Positions 23,712-35,038 of a DNA stretch of 64,000 nt are shown here, piece after piece; the first letter of the stretch is position 1; the number at the start of each line of letters is the position of its first letter. Position numbers and translations under genes: made by a program. A model generated the notes under the pieces. It was given only the letters and a program-made list of their open reading frames with translations, did no database searches and was not told the DNA's origin. Origin of the DNA: Sinotaia quadrata (Eukaryota; Mollusca; Gastropoda; Architaenioglossa; Viviparidae); the NCBI GenBank assembly GCA_028829895.1, contig CM054180.1:108331635-108395634 (forward strand). The letters are read 5' to 3'.

Positions 23712-25341
23712 GCGAAAGGGTGTGGTTTTTTTTTTTTTTTTTTTTTTTTTGTTGTTTTTTTTTACCGAATGAGCTAATTAGCAAGACAGCAATTGCATTC
23801 ACAGATTTTATTATACCAGCAGTCAATCTGAAATATGAAACACAGTAACACTATGTATCACATTTCAAATAAAGACCACATTGTAAAAATAGGTTGTTTC
23901 TTTGTTTGTTTTTTAGGTTTTTCTTTTTGCACTTAAAACCTTTATGAAACTTTTCTTCCAGGTGTGCTCGGAAACTCTTTAGTGCTCTACGTATATAACC
24001 GGAAGCTGCGCAAAGGGAGCATCCGGTGGTTTATTCAAGCACTCGCCTTGTTCGACCTATTCAGCTGCTTGGTAGCCATTCCAGGCGAAGTGTTTGATAT
24101 GCTCAACAACTACACTTTTGGCGTCAACCCCATGTGCAAAATCCTTCGTACCGTCAATATGTTCTGCACGGTGGCCTCGGGGATGACATTAATGGTCGTG
24201 GCAGTAGAGCGGTACAAGAGGATTTGTACTCCCCTCAGAAAACAGATCACGCCGAAAGGGGCAAAGGTAAGTGCCATTCTCGTGCAAACGTGAGCTGGGG
24301 ACCAGTCACACCGATGAATGTACGAAGAGATCATTATATTAGACTCGTTTGGTACGTTTGTCTAAGAGAGAAATTTACGCATGCGTGTAGGCCTAAGTAT
24401 ATCTATAAGTAAACGAAGACCTAGGAGTATGTGTGTAGGCCGAACAGTTTGTGTGTCGGCCTAAAAATGCGCGTGAGGTCTGTGTGTGTAGGTTGTACAG
24501 AGTGTGTGTATAGGCCGTACAGTATGTGTATCGGTCTAAGAGTACGCGTGTAGGTCTAAGAGTGTGTGTGTCGGCCTAAGAGTACGCGTGTAGGTCTAAG
24601 AGTATGTGTGTAGGCCGTTGAGTATGTGTGCCGGCCTAAGAGTACGCACGTAGGTCTAAGAGTATGTGTGTCGGCCTAAGAGTACGCATGTAGGTCTAAG
24701 AGTATGTGTGTAGGCCTAAGAGTACGCATGTAGGTCTAAGAGTGTGTGTAGGCCGAACAGTATGTGTATCGGCCTAAGAGTACACATGTAGGTCTAAGAG
24801 TATGTGTGTAGGCCTAAGAGTACGCATGTAGGTCTAAGAGTGTGTGTAGGCCGAACAGTATGTGTATCGGCCTAAGAGTACGCGTGTAGGTCTAAGAGTA
24901 TGTGTGAAGGCCGTAGAGTATGCACGTAGGTCTAAGAGTATGCACGTAGGCCTATGCATACACACGACCGTGAGCATGGTTGCCTGGACGTGATCATTCA
25001 TCTGCCTACCATAAACGATCTTTCACTGTATAATTCCTTCATTCAAATGTACATTGCAAACAATACATAACACCAGCAGACGTTGTCGACTTAAATGTAT
25101 TTACTACACACAGTTTAATAGGTTAGAGAGTTCGAATGAAAAGACTATTTAAATCACAAAATATTAGTGCATCTCAGTGGGTGCCATGATACCACTATCA
25201 TTGTCGCAACATGAAATCTTTCTTCCTCGGTTCTTGAAAGCCGTTTATTTGCTTTGCAGTGGCTGCGAGTGATTGAACTTGTTTTTAATTCGCCGCATTT
25301 CGTTCTTATGGTAATCTATCCGTCTATCCGTCTATCTATCC

Positions 25342-25438
<97 letters not shown>

Positions 25439-26675
25439 ATCACACACACATGCATAGGAATCGGATGCTTATGTTTGGTCTTTCTTTAAATATTTTTATA
25501 ATTTCATAGTTGCAGTTTCATTGTTCTATTAAAGAATGCGAACTTAACAGATGTTTCAGACCGCAGTTAAAGTTCTCTATACTTATACCTTCGCTCTTTG
25601 CAACTCAAATATCAATTTGTGTTTTAATATATCTATATATACATATTTTTTTCAGATCATAATGGTATGTTGCGTCATCGCCTCCGCAGTGTGCGCGACC
25701 CCTGCAGCGTTAATCTACGGCAAGCAGACCACGCCCACGGACCACCCAGAGATAAATGGCGGCGACTGTTCCACCGCAGACGGTCTCATTGGCACCGTGT
25801 ATCCACTCATGTTCAGTCTTTTCCAGTTCTTGCTGTTCGTCTTCGGCGCCCTGGGGCTGATTGTCCTGTACGTCCTCATTTGTCGCCGGATTCTCACCCA
25901 CTCCGCACGCTTCAGACCCAACCTGGGCTTCAACTCGCTAACCCGGCGCACGTCGTACATATTCACCGGTTCCGAGTGCTCTTCTCCCACGACCGACGAC
26001 GCGGGTTTTACCTTTAAGAGCGACACGAAAGAAGAAGCCAACAGTAACAGCAGCAATGGCAACAACAACAACAACGTCGACGACGACATGCTAACTAAAC
26101 TGGGAGCCAATACTGGACTGGCTCCGGCAGAATTCGACGAACCAGCGAAGCCGCCGAGCCACCAGACCTACGATCGTAGCGTGTCTTACGAAGAAGACCG
26201 TACCTTAGTCACAGCCATGAGAAAGTCTGTCGATGCCGAGAGCGCTATACTGCCGAAAAGTCAGTCCTTCCTCAAAGTGCAGCTGCGCGGCGACCGGCGC
26301 AAGTCTGGGGACCCGCTGGGTGCTAAAGGACGCTACCGACGACAGTCCAGCGTCCGGACGAATGCTGACATCCGACGTTTCATCAATCGGTCGGAATCGG
26401 TGAACTCAGGCACTCGGCAGACAACTCTGATGTTGTTCTTGATCACGCTTGTTTACCTCCTCAGTTTTCTGCCTTATCTGGTGCTGATGATCCTGAAAGT
26501 TCTTGACCGTGATTCGCTGAGCGGTGGAGGTGGCAGTTGGGAAGTGGCACACAACATTTTGCTAAGATCCTACTTCATCAACAGTATGGCGAATCCAATT
26601 ATTTACAGTTTTTGCTCCAGAAGATTCAGGGGCGAATGTTCGAAAGTTCTGCATTGCAAGTGCTGTAAAAAGTAG
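22616..26675 (+). CDS. Receptor A: class A (rhodopsin-like) GPCR, three coding exons, 551 aa
   Basis: Joined exons are 22616-22946, 23962-24266 and 25656-26675; introns are GT-AG, in phases 1 and 0. A likely 5' UTR acceptor lies at 22483. An in-frame TAG at 22553-22555 precedes the ATG; the second Met (22682) is an alternative start. TM1 spans about 93-120 with N115 (1.50), TM2 has D142, C169 pairs with ECL2 C250, E193-R194-Y195 ends TM3, P485 is in TM6 and N525-P-I-I-Y529 in TM7. The third cytoplasmic loop is about 175 residues with an Asn-rich run. Sequons lie at N65 and N160. The tail CSKVLHCKCCKK could be palmitoylated. TM6 lacks the usual CWxP tryptophan (SFLP). The pattern resembles peptide-type receptors that are expanded in molluscs; the ligand is unknown. 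It should act at the plasma membrane through G proteins. An ATTAAA poly(A) signal candidate lies at 27079. Confidence 0.93.
23290..23600. repeat. Diverged 40-45-bp tandem repeat, intron 1
   Basis: Units with AGATAGGTATAGAGATAACT and AGACAGATATATA. The Tyr/Ser/Ile-rich open frames on the minus strand are translations of this array. Confidence 0.9.
23670..23762. repeat. (GT)n and poly(T) tracts, intron 1
   Basis: A GT dinucleotide run followed, after GGCGAAAGGG, by more than 30 nearly uninterrupted T. Confidence 0.95.
24420..24960. repeat. Minisatellite of about 20-bp half-units, intron 2
   Basis: Alternating GTGTAGGCCTAAGAGTACGC and ATGTAGGTCTAAGAGTATGT half-units over about 540 bp, with some GGCCGAACAG and GGCCGTAGAG variants. 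Confidence 0.95.
25318..25439. repeat. (TCTA)n microsatellite, intron 2
   Basis: About 30 ATCT/TCTA units, mostly perfect. The Ser/Ile/Tyr-rich open frame over it is not a gene. Confidence 0.97.
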
Positions 26676-27390
26676 GACTAGACAGGTGTCCAGGAACGCA
26701 AACATTGGCGCCCATACGTGCAAAGACAGATACCCGGGCATGTAAATCAAATGCTGTAAATGTAATTCTATACGGCTGCTCGGGGCAATTTAGCTCTGTC
26801 GACGCAAAGCACAGAGACTGATAAAATGTGCATCCCTCCTGGTTTCCCTTCGTGAGTTGCTATGACCAAGGATTGTCATATCGGTTCCATTTGGCCAAAG
26901 ATAGATTGTCCCGAAAAAGTTCCAGTTGGATGATGTTTTGTCTTTGATGGCTATCACAAAATGTTGTTCAGGTTGTAGCACTCGAGAGTATGAAAAAGAA
27001 ACGAACGTCCCTTGAGTAAACCAACTGACCCTTTGCCTTTGCTTGACCCAAAGGCACAGAAAAACTGAAAGAAATGCAATTAAAAACTATCTATCTATCA
27101 CTGCTCTGACTGTGAGATCGCTAGTGAGATATAGTAACTAAATACCAGTTAATGTTCATTGAATCTCACACATACACAAAATACTTTATGTGCCTAATTA
27201 TTGTGCATATATCTCGTCAGAAATGTAAATGATCGTTTTTAATTCTGTTCTTAAAACTCCCTGATATTACAGTGTCTTAGTTTGAAAGAGTTTAGGATTA
27301 TATTAGGGTGATCAATTTCAGGGTCCGCTTGTTGAGATAAGTATGGTAGCGACCTCGGCTTTGTTGGAGGTCGTGGTAGCAATGACGTCT
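26676..27390 (+). other. Receptor A 3' flank / probable 3' UTR
   Basis: Non-repetitive sequence after the stop at 26673-26675. An ATTAAA signal lies at 27079-27084, and AATAAA occurs only much later (27983-27988). No other gene is seen. Confidence 0.5.
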
Positions 27391-27394
27391 TTGT

Positions 27395-27610
27395 TTGAAG
27401 GGAATGATTGTGACAGCAGTCATGTATTTGTTGGAAGGAAATGATTGTGGTAGCAATTATGTGTTGGTTGGAAGGAAATGATTGTGGCAGCGATTATATG
27501 ATGTTTAGAAGGGAATGGTTGTGGTAGTAATCATGTGTTTGTTGGAAGGGAATGGTTGTGGTAGCGATTACTTGATTGTTGGAAAGGAATGACTGTGATG
27601 AAATCAATAG
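27395..27610. repeat. Minisatellite, about 39 bp, 5-6 copies
   Basis: Unit core TTGGAAGGGAATGATTGTGG then TAGCGATTATGTG. Confidence 0.9.
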
Positions 27611-28895
27611 TATTCGTTAGTTGAATGCGAACTGTCGCAATGGCGATTGTACGCTTTGTCTCCGTCATTTATCCGTAAAGGCAAAATGGCTCTCCCGTTT
27701 ATCTACTTTACACCACAGCATGGATTAAATTGACAGTTCGATGATGGAATCAATGTACTAAACCTGGATACCTGAACACCACTTGCCTATAAAATAATTA
27801 CCATTTTCTAAATTATGAAACATTGCACTGAAATAATCGCAGATTCCACCGACAATAACCTGCACCAAAGAACATTAGTGTTCGAAAATAAGACATTATA
27901 AACTCAGAAAGAGGCTATAACTATTCATAGCACTGCCAACAATTTCAACCGAAGTTAAGAAACAAACATGTGCTGTAAAAAAAATAAAAATCTTCTCACA
28001 CAGTCACCAAAGAAAAGTAAATGAATAAAAGAATGTGAAATGCAAGTTTAAAATAAAATAAAGAATGTATACTGGGAACAGACTAAACACTGGTAAGAAC
28101 TAAAGAAAGGACGGAACCTTAATACTAACAGACTCACTACAGAATTCTTAGTAGACTGCCACATTTCACGAGCTGTATATGGCGGAAGTGACCTTTAACC
28201 CAATCGTCGTTCCATTCCGTACTTTACAAAATACTCAGAGCTTGCGTTCGAAAAATACTTTAATCCACCACAAATGCCGACTGCAAAATTCCCCACAAGA
28301 AACTACTTCGATAAATTACAAATAACTATATGTGAGAGTACGCACATAACGTAAAGGTATTTTGGAGTATTGTTTTGTCAGTTAATACTGTTGTTTTTCT
28401 TACAACTCGATACTTTTGGGAGAGCCATTGAGGTCTTTAAATAGCAATTTTCTTTTTCTTATTGCTTTCATATTAAAAAAAAATCGTTTTCTTTTCATCC
28501 CGATCTCATACTAGGTTTTCAATGACAGTTGTCGTACTTGACTCCGTGTCTTTGAAAGAATAAGCCCTGAAAGATAAATCAGTATTGTTAGCATTAAGTA
28601 ATGTGCGTGTGCTATTTTTGTTCAGCATATGTACGGGTTATTTGTTAAATGGCAGAAATTTATTATCACTTTTTAAACTGTATCGGAGTAGAAATCAGTA
28701 ATGCTCTGTGAGCCACATTCCAGTTACCATACATTTCTTTCTCTTCTCGAGACTGATATTTTATTTTTGTCTACTTTCATTTTTTTTTCTTTCTTTCTAC
28801 TTTTTCCCTTCATCATCTCCAGTATTAGAATGTGTATTCCTTTCGAAATTGAACATACTGTTCTCGAACAACGGTTTGAAAGAAAAGATACTATT
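27611..28895. other. Stretch without recognised gene
   Basis: AT-rich; small frames on the + strand at 28701-28949 lie in pyrimidine-rich DNA without a domain. Confidence 0.4.
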
Positions 28896-29140
28896 GTAGG
28901 GATGGAATCAGTAAACAGACTGAGTAGAAGACAGGGATGGAATCAGTAAGACTGAGTAGAAGACAGGGATTAAATTAGTAAACAGACTGAGTAGAAGACA
29001 GGGATTAAATTAGTAAATAGATTGAGTAGAAGACAGGGATGGAATCAATAAATCATAGATTATATAGAAGACAGGGATGGAATCAATAAATCATAGATTA
29101 TATAGAAGACAGAAATTAAATCAGTAAATAGACCGAGAAC
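28896..29140. repeat. Degenerate tandem repeat, about 36-38 bp, 6-7 copies
   Basis: Units share GTAGAAGACAGGGATGGAAT then CAGTAAACAGACTGA. The following 29140-30045 shows no gene. Confidence 0.85.
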
Positions 29141-30049
29141 AGTGGTAAGATCGGTAATCCCAGAATGTAAAGGATAGAGATGAGATCAATAAACATCGAC
29201 TATTGTAAAAGAGAGGGGAGGGATCAGTAAGCATATACTCTATCAAAGATTTAGTCAGGGACACTAATATGCAATGACAAAAAAAATGGAGTCTTGAATC
29301 GTGTACTTAGAAACGTGGGTTCAACAAGTAAGTATTTTATGACAGATACTAATGAAGTCAACATCAGGTACTGCGAAACTAACAATGAATGAATCGCGAA
29401 CTATGTAACAGACAAAAATGTAGGAAGGAAACACTTATTGCCGTTCAGGAATAGGTCCTGTAAAACTATATAACTGAGATGCAATCAGGCATTCTTCTGG
29501 TGCTATTTCTTAGGCGACAGGAAGAAAGAGCATACCCTTCAATTCTGTCAAGGTTGTGGTCAGCAAGACGCTCGCTATGTATCTGGCAGAGCTCGTTCAA
29601 GAATTGTTTACATTACAAAACAAATCTACGCATTTTGAATAATTATACTATAATAATACCAATGCGACTTAAGTGTAAAAGAAATGTCGCATATTTAATT
29701 TCCTAAAGAATTATCTTTTGACATCCGAACTTACTGAGTAAACCTTCTGAGAGTAACTAATAAAAAATAAACTTTTTCACGAACAAATTGCTACTGTCTG
29801 TACATACCTAAATTTTATTGATGATGTACAAACAATCCAAACAAAATGAATGCATACGCTTTAATTTATTCATTTTTTAAAAATGTAATTGAATTGTTGT
29901 GCTGTAATTTAAAAATAAATATGGCGACCGGTAGGATTTGTAGCATCTGAAAGAACTACATTTCTTACTTAAGAAGATATTATAAGGGAAAACGTTTGTG
30001 CATAATGCATCTCATTGTTACAGATATTGGTCTATAATTGTAATACCAT

Positions 30050-30185
30050 TTTGAATTTCTATAATGCCATCTGGACGTTTTATAATACCATCTGGAATTT
30101 TTATAATGTCATCTGGACGTTTAAAAATATACTGTCTGGAATTTTTATAATGCCATCTGGACATTTTAAAATATACCATCTGGAC
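30050..30185. repeat. Tandem repeat of a CCATCTGGA unit, about 5-6 copies
   Basis: TTTTTATAATGCCATCTGGA and variants recur about every 22-28 bp. The following 30190-30930 holds only short (TA)n and (GT)n runs. Confidence 0.85.
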
Positions 30186-30934
30186 AGAGTAATTCATATG
30201 CACGTTCCATTATATTTTCTGTTCACACACACCCTTCCCAAGTACCATTTTAATTTAGTTTAAATCAAATTAGACGCTTCTTATACTATCTTCATCTGGT
30301 ACTAAATTCTTTCGAAAGTCAATGGATATTACATAAATAAAATCACTATCTAGCAGAAATAGTGAAGTGGCCAACAATAAAAATATATTTATAAAAGAAC
30401 ATACTCCAAATGCTACTTCTCAGCAGTATTTTATGTGCTCGGTGTTATATATATATATATGTGTGTGTGTGTTTATGTGTGTGCGTGTGTGTGAGAGAGT
30501 TAATGGCTTGAGGAGAAGAATTTGTAAAAATATCTCAAGAAACAAATTCTGCCTTTTGGTTCTGTAAGTGTACAATTGTGTTTGGTCTCAAGTTTTACAT
30601 GTTTTGTGACCTAACAATATATTATATGCATAATTGTGTATACATTGAATATGCTAATTTATACTGTATTCTTCCTGATTGGCAGTGTGTGTGTATTTAG
30701 ATGTGACATGGGGAGTTAAAGGTGTCATTTTATTTCATGTACATACAATTATTATCAATATTGCTTTATAACCACTCGTTTAGTTTTAGAAAAAAGATCT
30801 TTCTTTTCATTAAAAGATGAGGAGAGCGATTTTTATGTTTAAACATTACTCAGTCATCTGTGAGTTGTGATACTTTATTTTTTGTTTTAATATAAGCAAA
30901 CTGATTTGATTAAACATGCTATTTGTAATGTTTC

Positions 30935-31050
30935 CCAAAGATTAATATTTTACTCTTTGCTTAGAACACTCTTAGTGTACAGGAAAAGAAATTTGATTAA
31001 TATTTTACTCTTTGCCTAGAACACTCTTAGTGTACAGGAAAAGAAATTGA
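30935..31050. repeat. Tandem duplication, about 54 bp
   Basis: ATTAATATTTTACTCTTTGC then AGAACACTCTTAGTGTACAG occurs twice almost perfectly. Confidence 0.9.
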
Positions 31051-31324
31051 AATATCTTGAAGTACACAAATCTAGGATGGTTAATAATTCGTTCTATTAT
31101 TGTTTAGCCGCAGTTCTCTAAACCTTTCTTCTAATGATAGATCATTATACCGCATAACTTACTCTGGTGGATAGTCGGGGGGGGGGGGGGATAGTTTTTA
31201 CTCCTTTATAGAGTAGCCATTCATTCGGTCACGGCCCTCTACCAAACCTCTTGCTCTTTCTTGGCAGAATAATAGTGTCGTTCGACTTTACTTGGCAACA
31301 GTCATCATATATCGATTCTATAAT

Positions 31325-31420
31325 CACACACACACACACATGCATACGCACGAGCGCACATACACATACATACTCCATGCACTCGCATTCATATCCCCCC
31401 ACACACACTCACACGCACAC
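31325..31420. repeat. CA-rich microsatellite region
   Basis: Interrupted (CA)n with GCATACGCACGAGCGC insertions. Confidence 0.85.
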
Positions 31421-31599
31421 ACTTGAATGAATAAGTAGTACTCTGGAGGAAACAGAATTTGTCTTATACCGTTTCTATACATAGCAAATATTCCATTGTA
31501 AACCCCCTTCCCCTCCATAGTAGCACATACGCACGCATAATATTACTGATGAACTCTCAAGCGCACTCTCATTCGCACAATGCATACAGACGCAAACAT

Positions 31600-31815
31600 G
31601 GATACATATATTACATATACACTCGCTTAAAGACGCACACACGTACTCATCACGTATACACCCAGATAAGGACGCAAACACATACTCATCACGTATACAC
31701 CCGGATAAGGACGCATACACATACATATACTCATCACGTATACACCCAGATAAGGATGCAAACATACACTCATCATTTATACACCCGGATAAGGACGCAT
31801 TCACCTACATATGCA
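31600..31815. repeat. Minisatellite, about 43-48 bp, 4-5 copies
   Basis: Unit core ACTCATCACGTATACACCC then (A/G)GATAAGGACGCA. The 109- and 134-codon frames across it on both strands are translations of the repeat. Confidence 0.92.
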
Positions 31816-31819
31816 CGTT

Positions 31820-33835
31820 ACATACAGATTTGTGAGTCGTGCCGAGTGTTCAGATTAAATTAATTTTTTAAATTTTAGAGAAAGTATATATATTTTTTTA
31901 AAAGATCTAATCAGAATGCGTTAAAAATCATTCCTACAGTTTTAAATATTTCTAAATATCAAACGTCACTGAATATATTTTAAGGCAAAATTGAAATGAA
32001 AGTCTATAATGATTATGGTGAAATAATTATTAATGAAACATGCACTATTATTAGATAGGTTTAAAATAACGAACAATGCAACACACATGGAATGTTCTTT
32101 AAAATAATGTTGTATAAATATACACTTAAGAAAATGTTTAAACATGATGAGCAACACCATATATATCCACTAAAGACGTGTACATTTAAGATAATTTTAA
32201 AAAATAGTTTATTGGCCGTCATGAGATCTCATACTCATGTGTGTTTGTCTTAACTAAAGAACACACTTAGAACCCTCCATTTTTAAATTTGCGGATAGTT
32301 GTTTTTTTTTCAAAATAAATTATTTACTTGTGCTATTACTTAAAAAAACTATTCTAACTATTAATTTTTATGTTTATACTTTAAAATTTGTTAAGTTTTC
32401 TTGATTTAAAAATATTTTGCGGATCGTTTTCTTTATTATTATTATTATTATTATTATTATCACTATCGTTACTGGTGGTGGTGAGAGCCAGACGTACATT
32501 TCTGGAAGGGTAAAGTTATAATCATATCTTACTTTTTACTTTTTAATCACTTCATGAAGAAGACTGCAAATATTTTGTGTCTTTCGTTTGTTTAAATAAT
32601 GAATGAACTCAACACGTACAGAAGTGTGTCGATTATTGAATTTTATAGAAAATGTAAATAAAAAATGTATGCACCCTTGTAATGAATTTCTGTAGACATT
32701 TTGTTCTGTCTATGACTTTAATTGTCCACGGTCACGTATACAATAATACAATTCTTTCAAATATATACATCTATAGATACTATTTAAACTGTTAGTAATT
32801 AAAAATATATTTCTAATTTATTTTGCACATGTATACGCAGTAATATATGCACAAAATGAAACTGAGTATTAAATTTGAACTTTTGTTATTTTACTCGTTT
32901 ATTTATTTTTTGTTGTTGTAAGCGTGAAATGTTTTGTCAAATGTATAGCGTTCTGTCATATTAGAGTAAGCCAAACGAATGCTCGTTGTCCATTAGAAAT
33001 AATCTATAATCATATAAGTCTCCAATAAGAGATGACAGAAATAATTTATAATCATATCAGTCTTCAATAAGAGCTCAGAGATGACAGAAATATATGAAAA
33101 ACGCGCTTTAGAAATTATCATCATCAGATCTTTTATCTGTCCTTGCTGAGAACTGCAAGAGATAGAAATATCTGAGAAACTACCTAATATAGCAGCATAT
33201 TTTATTTACCAGTCTAAATGAAATCGCAGAACATAAACAAATAATTTTCTTGAGAAGCAAGAAATTGAATAGCCAAGATGTTTTTTTTTAAAAAGTTGTT
33301 CACATGTAAAACCAATAAACTTTTATGAACGTTTAGAGAAAAAAGCAACCTAATTAGAAACTAGTTTCGTTTTGTGTGGTTTAAATATAAAGACGTACTT
33401 GGATGTGAAATTCAGGAGGAGGGAAAGATGAGAAGACAAAAAAATTCCGACAACGAATGACATATCACACAACGTCTAGCCTTTCACTGTACATATAGTA
33501 TTTAATCTAGCTCTAGCAAAGACTCCCTCTGTAAATGAAGTCACTATGACATGAATATGACGGGACAATAAATGGAGTCAATATTTATAACTTTAAAGGA
33601 ATTTAGAAAAGAAAACCCAAGTTAGTGAACTAGAAACAAAACAAGATAGAATGTCCAGATGATCAGCTTAACACGTAGCTCATTGTCATCAGGATTAGAG
33701 AAGGATTTGAGTGTACAGTCTTATTATGTCAGCACGAGTAGTGTCTTTTAGAGTGCCTTTCTTTTGCGAGTTATCTTTCACTGACGGTCAAAATGAAACA
33801 TGTCCCTCGGCTGTTTAAAAGCGTCGGCGTGTTGT
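31820..33835. other. AT-rich stretch without gene
   Basis: Contains a (TTA)n run at 32433-32460 and a 50-bp duplication around 32995-33085 (AATAATCTATAATCATAT / CAATAAGAG). No domain-bearing frame is seen. Confidence 0.45.
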
Positions 33836-33847
33836 TCTTCAGTTCAG

Positions 33848-33932
33848 ATTTTACCCCCCCTCCCTCTCCTCCCCCTCTCCAAACGCGAAAGCGGCGGAAG
33901 CCGGAAGCGTTCCCCACATTCAATCAATCAAA
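33848..33932 (+). mobile_element. Retroelement insertion, GC-rich 3'-tail family, copy 1 (85 bp)
   Basis: The insert is flanked by the 12-bp direct repeat TCTTCAGTTCAG (33836-33847 and 33933-33944). It contains a C-rich tract, then CGCGAAAGCG overlapping GGCGGAAGCC, then CGGAAGCGTTCCCCACATT and a CAAT-repeat tail. Direct repeats of this length, a fixed 3' end and variable length indicate target-primed reverse transcription with strong 5' truncation. The same 3' end occurs at 35039-35881, 36446-36735 and 55702-55750. Confidence 0.8.
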
Positions 33933-33944
33933 TCTTCAGTTCAG

Positions 33945-35026
33945 GTGAAAGAAGGCGTGGTTTGGCGTCCTTACGCTGACCAAGTAATGTGTAGAGTGGC
34001 GACTTGAACGGGCTTAACGACGTTTTTTTCTTGGCTAGTATCCCCCCCCCCCTTCCCTGCACTAGGTGCCAGACTGGAAAGAAAATAATACTTCTCCTTT
34101 TATGCATTGCTTACAATTGTAAGGTTAAGTGACGTCACTTGCACTCATTCAGACAATTTTATAGACAAGAGAAAAGTTGGACAAAACTCACTCACTCAGT
34201 CTCGTTCAGGAATCTTAACTAACATTTATGAATACAGATATATTTATATAAACGATAGGTGTATAAAATGTATAAATAAACTGGAAAAAGAAGGAAAAGA
34301 TTAGTTTTGATAATTAACCAGAAAAAGCACGGTACTGATCTTTTACTGGCAATTACTTACTGAATTATAAAATCCAGGGTTCCCCACAAGTCCGCAAGCT
34401 TATAATTAATTTTTATTCAATCTGGGAGAGATACTATAGGAGCCAATCACTCACTATAGGAGGCGCTGAGTGTGGGTCCAAAAGGCAGTCTACTTTTAGA
34501 TTTCTCTAACTCACCTATTTAAGCTTTCTCACATCTGTTGCTCAGATTTCTCCAACCCTGGGAGACACTTTTCATACCCAGTTCTCCTCGGTCTTCCTTG
34601 CTAATAATTATTTTAAATTGGATAACAAATTAAGAATTTAATAAATTTAACAAATTAACAAAATGATAATCCATATCAAAATACAAATACGGGTCACAGG
34701 ACTACCTACTCTGTCTTTAGAGTTTGTACGGAATCGTAACACACAGTTCTGTTAAGAGATTACCAGCTGCCCACTTAGCTGTTTGTCTTCTCCTCAGTTA
34801 TGGCAGCTCCCAACAGTTTGTCGTTGGTTGACCGGCAGACTGTTGCATAACACGTCACTTGAATAGTGTCGATTTGACCCCTCAACTCAATGGTCTAGGA
34901 TGCCTAGTGTTCAGTTGATTGCTGGTTATGCCTCTCACACGGCAAGTCAAGTCATTTAATTCTTTATTTTATAATTATGATGCCTACCGCAAAGGCTGAC
35001 GCATAGTACTACCTGCCTGTGGCGAG
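33945..35026. other. Stretch without recognised gene, between two opposed element copies
   Basis: 34320-34990 is of mixed composition and may be part of an older element, but no domain or terminus is recognisable. A C-run lies at 34042-34051. Confidence 0.35.
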
Positions 35027-35038
35027 TGTCTTTCATTT

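Larger units (their letters stand above)
22947..23961 (+). other. Receptor A intron 1
   Basis: Donor GTGAGA at 22947, acceptor TTTTCTTCCAG ending at 23961, splitting a Gly codon (phase 1). It contains a diverged GATA-like array of about 45-bp units (23290-23600), a (GT)n run (23670-23709) and a poly-T tract (23724-23762). Confidence 0.9.
24267..25655 (+). other. Receptor A intron 2
   Basis: Donor GTAAGT at 24267, acceptor TTTTTTTCAG ending at 25655, phase 0, placed between the second cytoplasmic loop (KQITPKGAK) and TM4 (IIMVCCVIAS). Receptor B has no intron here. It contains a large minisatellite (24420-24960) and a TCTA microsatellite (25318-25439). Confidence 0.93.

Noticed and set aside
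25254..25439. 61-codon frame with poly-Ser-Ile-Tyr-Leu
   Set aside because: Translation of the TCTA microsatellite in receptor A intron 2.
31459..31863. 134-codon + and 109-codon - frames rich in Thr/His or Cys/Ser
   Set aside because: They cover a CA-rich region and a 43-48-bp minisatellite; both strands are open for the same reason.
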